From the NCBI GenBank assembly GCA_002420115.1, contig DIHK01000041.1, positions 6,381 through 52,725 on the forward strand: DNA of 46,345 nt, given 5' to 3'. The translations under genes and the position numbers were made by a program. The notes beneath the pieces are model-generated. The model was given only the letters and a program-made list of their open reading frames with translations. It did no database searches and was not told the origin of the DNA. Each line of letters opens with the position of its first letter. Position 1 is the first letter of the stretch. Source of the DNA: Nitrospira sp. UBA5698. Its GTDB lineage: Bacteria > Nitrospirota > Nitrospiria > Nitrospirales > Nitrospiraceae. This document shows, piece by piece, positions 42,374 to 46,345 of this stretch.

Positions 42374-42410
42374 AAGCCGGAAGGACCATACGAAGTCCTC
42401 CGGCTTTTTC
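42374..42410 (+). terminator. Rho-independent terminator after tusA
   Basis: AAGCCGGAAGGAC (42374-42386) pairs with GTCCTCCGGCTT (42395-42406), a 12-bp stem with one bulged A and an 8-base loop, followed by a T-run at 42405-42409. It ends the dsrE2-tusA transcript and lies 22 bases before the next gene. Confidence 0.9.
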
Positions 42411-42431
42411 ATTTGAGCTCAGATTGGTGAC

Positions 42432-43898
42432 ATGGATCACATCGTTGAATGTGTGCCTAACTTCAGTGAAGGCCGGAATCGAGACACCGTTCAAGCCATA
42501 ATGGACGCGGTTACATCGACGTCCGACGTCGTGTATTTGGACCACTCGATGGATCCAGATCATCATCGAGCCGTCCTGACCTTCTGTGGAGCCCCGGAAG
42601 CAGTCGTCGAGGCGGCTTTCCGTGCGATCCGTACCGCTGCCAACCTCATTGATTTGCGTAGTCATGCCGGCGTGCATCCGCGCGTGGGAGCAACGGACGT
42701 CGTCCCATTTATTCCGATCAAAGGCACGACGATGGAAGATTGTGTTCGGCTGGCCACGCGCCTCGGAGAACGAGTTGGACGTGAGCTGGAGATTCCCGTC
42801 TTCTTGTACGAACGGGCCGCAACTCGAGCCAATCATGCTCCCTTGGAAGCAATCAGACGTGGAGGGCTCGCGGGCTTGGCGTTCCGAATGGCATCCGATC
42901 CGAATTGGGCACCCGATTTCGGCCCGTCTCGACTCCATCCAAGTGCCGGAGCCATCGCCATCGGTGCCCGGCCACCACTCATCGCATACAACATTAATCT
43001 CCGCTCTTCAGAAGTGGACAAGGCTCGTGCAATCGCCCGGACAGTCCGCCACTCAAACGGAGGACTCCCTCATGTCAAGGCGATCGGCGTCGACTTACCT
43101 AGTCGGAGGATGGTCCAGGTTGCCATGAACCTAACCGACTATCAGGCCACACCAATCCTCACTGCGTTTCAGGCAGTCCAGGCGGAAGCCTCACGACTGG
43201 GAATCGAGGTCGCCGACAGTGAACTGATCGGATTGATCCCGCAGGCAGCGCTGCAGCACACTGCCACCACAGCGCTCCACCTTGATCGCTTCGATGCCGA
43301 CCGGGTCCTAGAAACAAGAATCAGCGAGAGGCTGCACTGCAAGACCGCTCCAGAACAAACCGTGGCGGAGTTTCTTACCGCCGTGGCCGATTCCAAGCCA
43401 ACCCCAGCTGGTGGAAGTGTCGCCGCGTTAGTGGGAGCCTTGGCGGCTTCATTAGGAGTGATGGGGGCCCGTCTCGGTCGGCAACCGGACGTGGAACAGG
43501 GTCTCCTTGCATTGGCCCGCAACCTCCACAGTCTGGTTCAAGCGGACGCGGCAGCCTACAACGAGCTAATGGCGGCCTACAAACGCCCCAAGGATGACCC
43601 CGAACGCGCTCAGACAATTTCGGTTGCACTCCAACGGGCAACTGAGATCCCACTCCAGATCGCGGAGTTCAGCTGTGAGGTAGCCCGGTTCCTCCAGCCA
43701 TTACAAGCGGCGGCAAAATTACCGGTCCGATCAGATCTCACAGTTGGTCTCGCCCTCGCAGTTGCAGCTGGTCAAGCTGGTCTCTTTACCGTGAAGACAA
43801 ATATAAATTCACAGCAAAATCAAATACTTATTGATTGCCTTCGAGATAGAATCTCACAGGTGACCGAAATCCTTGAGGAACTCAAGGTGTTGTGTTAG
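42432..43898 (+). CDS. ftcD: Formiminotransferase-cyclodeaminase fusion
   Basis: The 488-aa bifunctional enzyme has a glutamate formiminotransferase part (about 1-300: VECVPNFSEGRNRDTVQAIM, the catalytic-region DPDHHRAVLTF, HAGVHPRVGATDVVPFIP) and a formimidoyl-THF cyclodeaminase part (about 325-488: PTPAGGSVAALVGALAASLG, DAAAYNELMAAYKRP). Together they turn formiminoglutamate plus THF into 5,10-methenyl-THF and ammonia. The enzyme usually ends histidine breakdown, yet no hut genes are nearby. It starts 22 bases after a terminator with a weak GGTGA, so it needs its own promoter. Confidence 0.93.
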   Translation: MDHIVECVPNFSEGRNRDTVQAIMDAVTSTSDVVYLDHSMDPDHHRAVLTFCGAPEAVVEAAFRAIRTAANLIDLRSHAGVHPRVGATDVVPFIPIKGTTMEDCVRLATRLGERVGRELEIPVFLYERAATRANHAPLEAIRRGGLAGLAFRMASDPNWAPDFGPSRLHPSAGAIAIGARPPLIAYNINLRSSEVDKARAIARTVRHSNGGLPHVKAIGVDLPSRRMVQVAMNLTDYQATPILTAFQAVQAEASRLGIEVADSELIGLIPQAALQHTATTALHLDRFDADRVLETRISERLHCKTAPEQTVAEFLTAVADSKPTPAGGSVAALVGALAASLGVMGARLGRQPDVEQGLLALARNLHSLVQADAAAYNELMAAYKRPKDDPERAQTISVALQRATEIPLQIAEFSCEVARFLQPLQAAAKLPVRSDLTVGLALAVAAGQAGLFTVKTNINSQQNQILIDCLRDRISQVTEILEELKVLC

Positions 43899-43940
43899 AC
43901 TCCGCCGCTGATTTGTGAGGATCTTAAAAACATTATGAAG

Positions 43941-43957
43941 CAGGCCCAGTTGGCCTG
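43941..43957 (+). promoter_or_regulatory. Leader hairpin before rpsU
   Basis: CAGGCC (43941-43946) and GGCCTG (43952-43957) form a perfect 6-bp stem with a 5-base loop, 21 bases before the S21 start. No T-run follows. Ribosomal protein leaders often carry such structures for feedback control, but no known class is matched here. Confidence 0.4.
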
Positions 43958-43978
43958 AGAAAGTCGAAAATCAATCGG

Positions 43979-44173
43979 ATGGAAATCAAAGTTTTCAATA
44001 ACAACGTCGAAAAAGCTCTGAAAGTCGCGAAAAAGAAGTTGGCAGGTGAGGGTCTCTTCCGTGAGCTCAAGCGTCGCCGTTTTTATGAGAAACCCAGTGT
44101 GAGGAAGAAGGCCAAGCAACGCGAAGCCCAACGACGCCGTCAGAAGTGGTTGTCAAAGCGGAAACCTGAGTAG
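43979..44173 (+). CDS. rpsU: 30S ribosomal protein S21
   Basis: The 64-aa, very basic protein has the S21 pattern: EIKVFNNNVEKALKVAKKKL, GLFRELKRRRFYEKPSVRKK and a Lys/Arg tail. S21 joins the small subunit platform and aids base pairing with mRNA leaders. No obvious Shine-Dalgarno precedes the ATG, only an A-rich stretch and a hairpin. It is followed by a small hairpin that may terminate transcription. It is not linked to dnaG or rpoD as in some proteobacteria. Confidence 0.96.
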   Translation: MEIKVFNNNVEKALKVAKKKLAGEGLFRELKRRRFYEKPSVRKKAKQREAQRRRQKWLSKRKPE

Positions 44174-44194
44174 AGACGCCCTCAGGGCTCTTCT
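44174..44194 (+). terminator. Weak terminator-like hairpin after rpsU
   Basis: AGACGCCC (44174-44181, with one bulged C) pairs with GGGCTCT (44185-44191) around a 3-base loop. Only a short TCT follows, so it is at best a weak terminator. Confidence 0.4.
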
Positions 44195-44222
44195 AACCCC
44201 GTCCGTAATCTCCTCTCCGTTC

Positions 44223-44894
44223 GTGCCCACGCCCATGCGTCAGGAGCAGATCCATGCCGCCGTCCGCATCCTCAAGCGCGAGATTCGCCGTTGGGAAGAA
44301 CCGGTCGTCGGCGTGGTCGCCAAGGAATCGAACCGCGATCCCTTCCTGATTCTTATCTCCACCCTTATCAGTTTACGAACTAAGGACAAGACAACCCGAG
44401 AGGCAGGCGGCCGGCTCTTTGCGTTGGCGCGTACCCCCGTCACAATGCTGCAGCTGCCGCTGAAGAAGATCGAACAGGCAATTTATCCAGCCGGGTTCTA
44501 TCGGACTAAGTCCAAGTCAATTCACGAGATCTGCCGACGATTACTGGATCAGCATGACGGCAAGGTCCCGGACTCCATTGATGAACTGGTCAACTTACCG
44601 GGAGTCGGGCGGAAGACGGCGAATCTCGTGGTCACGATCGGATTTGGGAAACCGGGAATCTGTGTCGATATTCATGTGCACCGTATCAGCAACCGCTGGG
44701 GCTACATCAAGACCAAGACGCCGGAAGAATCGGAAAACGCTCTCCGCCGAAAGCTGCCGAAACAGTACTGGATCACCTACAACGACCTTCTCGTGCCCTA
44801 TGGACAAAACCTCTGTCTTCCTGTGTCGCCCCTATGCAGCACTTGCAAGTTGACAGACTTGTGCGACCAAGTGGGAGTCACGAGAAGTCGTTAG
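44223..44894 (+). CDS. nth: Endonuclease III
   Basis: Base-excision repair glycosylase/AP lyase for oxidised pyrimidines. The 223-aa protein has the helix-hairpin-helix LPGVGRKTANLV with catalytic Lys131, catalytic Asp149 in CVDIHVHRISNRWG, and the C-terminal [4Fe-4S] cysteines 198, 205, 208 and 214 with the standard 6-2-5 spacing. The start is a GTG at 44223 or the ATG at 44235; the latter removes four residues. The stop codon is followed at once by an interspersed palindromic repeat. The call is firm; all catalytic residues are intact. Confidence 0.95.
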   Translation: MPTPMRQEQIHAAVRILKREIRRWEEPVVGVVAKESNRDPFLILISTLISLRTKDKTTREAGGRLFALARTPVTMLQLPLKKIEQAIYPAGFYRTKSKSIHEICRRLLDQHDGKVPDSIDELVNLPGVGRKTANLVVTIGFGKPGICVDIHVHRISNRWGYIKTKTPEESENALRRKLPKQYWITYNDLLVPYGQNLCLPVSPLCSTCKLTDLCDQVGVTRSR

Positions 44895-44971
44895 AGGTGA
44901 AAAGTAAAAAGTAAGAAGCTCATCGGATCCCTGCTTTACCTTTCACATCTCACTTTTCACTTTTTACTATT
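44895..44971. repeat. Interspersed palindromic element, GTGAAAAG class, copy 3
   Basis: GGTGAAAAGTAAAAAGTAAG (44896-44915) is mirrored by CTTTACCTTTCAC, CTCACTTTTCAC and TTTTTACTA (44934-44969). The centre, ATCGGATCCCT, resembles copy 2. The element spans the whole gap between the convergent nth and dsrE genes and so may serve as a bidirectional terminator there. Confidence 0.7.
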
Positions 44972-45390
44972 CAGATAAACAGCTTCGTCTCCGCCTCAGC
45001 CGTTAAAGATAAGATCGCAGGCAGCCCCAGGACCTCGTCGACATTCCGTTCAACCGCACCGGCATCCACTCCCATATATTCCAGGCCGGCACTGCAGGCG
45101 ATCAGCCGAAACTTCCCGACGTGCTTCGCATCTTGGAACATTTCTGAAATCTTAGGTACCTTCTTCTCTTTGAGGAGTCGGGCGACTTCCTCGGCAGATC
45201 CCGCATACTCCGGTGGAAAGTCGATCTGATCGACCTTGCCTTCGGCCAGCTTTTTGATCGTCCAAAACAGCAACACCACGATTACATCCTTGCCCATCGC
45301 GGCAGCCGTCATGCCGAGCGTCGCGACCTGATGCAATTTATCGTAGGTCGCGTTGTGGGCAAAAATAACAAACTTCGGTTTGGTCGACAT
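44971..45390 (-). CDS. DsrE-family protein
   Basis: The 139-aa protein has the DsrE/F-like fold pattern: FVIFAHNATYDKLHQVATLG, AAAMGKDVIVVLLFWTIKKL and RLIACSAGLEYMGVDA with likely sulfur-binding Cys99. It is distinct from the DsrE2 protein at 41532-42062. It probably takes part in sulfur transfer, but partners are unknown. It lies three bases downstream of a small secreted-protein gene and ends at the edge of a palindromic repeat. Its family-level assignment is clear; a specific role is not. Confidence 0.85.
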   Translation of the reverse strand: MSTKPKFVIFAHNATYDKLHQVATLGMTAAAMGKDVIVVLLFWTIKKLAEGKVDQIDFPPEYAGSAEEVARLLKEKKVPKISEMFQDAKHVGKFRLIACSAGLEYMGVDAGAVERNVDEVLGLPAILSLTAEAETKLFI

Positions 45391-45393
45391 GGT

Positions 45394-45741
45394 TTACTTC
45401 TTCCGTACCCTGGCTTTCACGCTGTTGATGTAGTCCGTAATCGCAGCATCAACGTCATCGGCTGTCATGGGACGATCATGCGTTTCACTCTCGTCGACAA
45501 GATAGCGTTCATGATCTTTTTCCTGCTTTAGAATGACGGCGTTGTCAGGGGTCACCTCAATCAGCATAAACCATTCCTTCGCCCCTTGTGAGAGCACCAC
45601 CTGCTTGCCGGCTCCCTTTCTGGTGATCTCAATCTGAAGCCCATCATCCGTTTCCGTCGAGGACCATGCTCCGCTTGCAAACGACATCGCCCCAATGACG
45701 ACCGTCAAGATACCGAGGAGCGTTACAGCTTTGGGATTCAC
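45394..45741 (-). CDS. Small secreted hypothetical protein, 115 aa
   Basis: A GTG start at 45741 gives a clean signal peptide (PKAVTLLGILTVVIGAMSFA, cut near GAWS); an upstream TTG at 45765 would add eight residues that spoil it. No strong ribosome binding site supports either. The mature part (~88 aa) is mixed alpha/beta with an acidic patch (VDESETHDRPMTADDVDAAI) and no cysteine. It is probably periplasmic. It shares a transcript with the DsrE gene three bases downstream. No family recognised. Confidence 0.65.
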   Translation of the reverse strand: MNPKAVTLLGILTVVIGAMSFASGAWSSTETDDGLQIEITRKGAGKQVVLSQGAKEWFMLIEVTPDNAVILKQEKDHERYLVDESETHDRPMTADDVDAAITDYINSVKARVRKK

Positions 45742-45869
45742 CTGGCACCACACCGCCGGGGACAATTCACGACGACTCGATTATAGCGGGCAGGGGCGAC
45801 TCCGTAAACCATCGAGATCTATCTCGTTTACCTTGAGGGGCACGTGAACCCATGTTAGGATGCCGCCCG

Positions 45870-46301
45870 ATGGATGGACTCATTGCAACGGTTGAGCAAT
45901 ACATCTCCACCGAAACACTCGTGACCCTGACGGCCCTCTCGATCGTCTTTTTCGTCGGGTCGTTGATCGCCATCCCCTTCATCCTGGTCAGGTTGCCGAC
46001 AGACTTTTTTGACACGCGTGTACCAAGACGCTGGATGGAAAATCATCACCCGGTGCTTCGACTCCTCGGTCATCTTGCGAAGAATGTGGTCGGCGCGATC
46101 TTCGTGTTTGCCGGATTCTTGATGCTCTTCCTCCCAGGTCAGGGCATTCTGACCATGTTAATCGGGATCACAATGCTGGACTTCCCCGGCAAGCGCAAAC
46201 TCGAAGCCAAGATGATCGGCCAACCCGCCGTCCTCAACGCCATCAACGGGATGCGCGAGAAATTCGGGAAGCCACCACTCATCATTGCACCAAACCCATA
46301 G
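45870..46301 (+). CDS. PGPGW-type transmembrane protein, 143 aa
   Basis: Two or three membrane segments are visible (about residues 13-40: TLTALSIVFFVGSLIAIPFI, and 69-100: FVFAGFLMLFLPGQGILTML). The LPGQG motif with the following LIGITMLDFPGKRKLE matches the PGPGW family of small inner-membrane proteins of unknown function. I start at the ATG at 45870, ten bases after AGGA; an ATG at 45852 is possible. It is divergent from the secreted-protein gene. The C-terminus is intact within the window. Confidence 0.75.
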   Translation: MDGLIATVEQYISTETLVTLTALSIVFFVGSLIAIPFILVRLPTDFFDTRVPRRWMENHHPVLRLLGHLAKNVVGAIFVFAGFLMLFLPGQGILTMLIGITMLDFPGKRKLEAKMIGQPAVLNAINGMREKFGKPPLIIAPNP

Positions 46302-46305
46302 AAGC

Positions 46306-46345
46306 CATCAGCTCTCAGGTGTCAGCCATCAGAAAAAGAGCCCTG
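46306..46345. repeat. Possible partial palindromic element at the right edge
   Basis: CCATCAG recurs at about 46306 and 46328 with CTCTCAGGTGTCAG between, resembling the left arm of an interspersed palindrome built of TCAGC/ATCAG units. The window ends before any right arm, so this is tentative. Confidence 0.3.

Noticed and set aside
1..46345. tRNA, rRNA, insertion sequence or prophage genes
   Set aside because: I looked for cloverleaf-like T-arm motifs, transposase or integrase motifs and phage genes and found none that I could support.

Overview
The window reads as chromosomal DNA of a Gram-negative bacterium with moderately high GC. The gene set suggests Nitrospirota, most likely Nitrospira: a short-form alpha-glucan phosphorylase, VF530, YaeQ, BrnTA, a DsrE2-TusA pair, RlpA and outer-membrane-type lipoproteins. 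This assignment comes from family recognition and was not tested by any search. About 46 protein genes are supported. I saw no rRNA, tRNA, CRISPR array, transposase or prophage.

Layout: (1) 0.3-6.4 kb holds an unknown protein, glycogen phosphorylase, and two HEAT-repeat proteins converging on a membrane-anchored coiled-coil protein. (2) 6.6-12.4 kb holds RlpA and, divergent from it, a four-gene ABC system of GldA/GldF/GldG type ending in a DUF4340 protein. (3) 12.6-21.4 kb is the most unusual part: five tandem paralogous lipoprotein-like genes built of 6, 5, 3, 5 and 3 cadherin-like beta-sandwich modules. At least three of them are preceded by a related promoter-like element. (4) 21.6-28.1 kb is a minus-strand block: threonine dehydrogenase, 2-amino-3-ketobutyrate CoA ligase, ribosomal protein L9, serine hydroxymethyltransferase, NrdR, then a soluble histidine kinase with an N-terminal Rossmann-type domain and its NarL-type response regulator. 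(5) 28.1-34.5 kb is mixed: YceI behind a hairpin-rich leader, a zinc alcohol dehydrogenase, a BrnTA module with a promoter/operator that implies an almost leaderless mRNA, a DUF3800 protein, VF530-YaeQ, and a four-helix-bundle gene overlapping hemD. (6) 34.0-41.3 kb carries a glyoxalase-fold protein, a large metallo-beta-lactamase-fold protein, a UDP-glucuronate epimerase-like enzyme, a Kef-type antiporter and a Rieske oxygenase. (7) 41.5-46.3 kb carries DsrE2-TusA with a clear terminator, a formiminotransferase-cyclodeaminase fusion, S21, endonuclease III, a second DsrE protein and a PGPGW-type membrane protein.

How the parts connect: Tdh, Kbl and GlyA form a threonine to glycine to serine/one-carbon route, and the formiminotransferase-cyclodeaminase also feeds the folate pool. 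DsrE2, TusA and the second DsrE point to sulfur-relay chemistry. The ABC system, RlpA and the lipoprotein array are all envelope functions, but a working link between them is only inferred from adjacency.

A family of imperfect palindromes made of short GTGAAAAG-like units fills three intergenic gaps (26.95, 34.45 and 44.9 kb). Two differently worded relatives lie at 28.9 and 46.3 kb. The strongest candidates for something undescribed are the five-paralog array with its shared promoter element and the Rossmann-domain histidine kinase.
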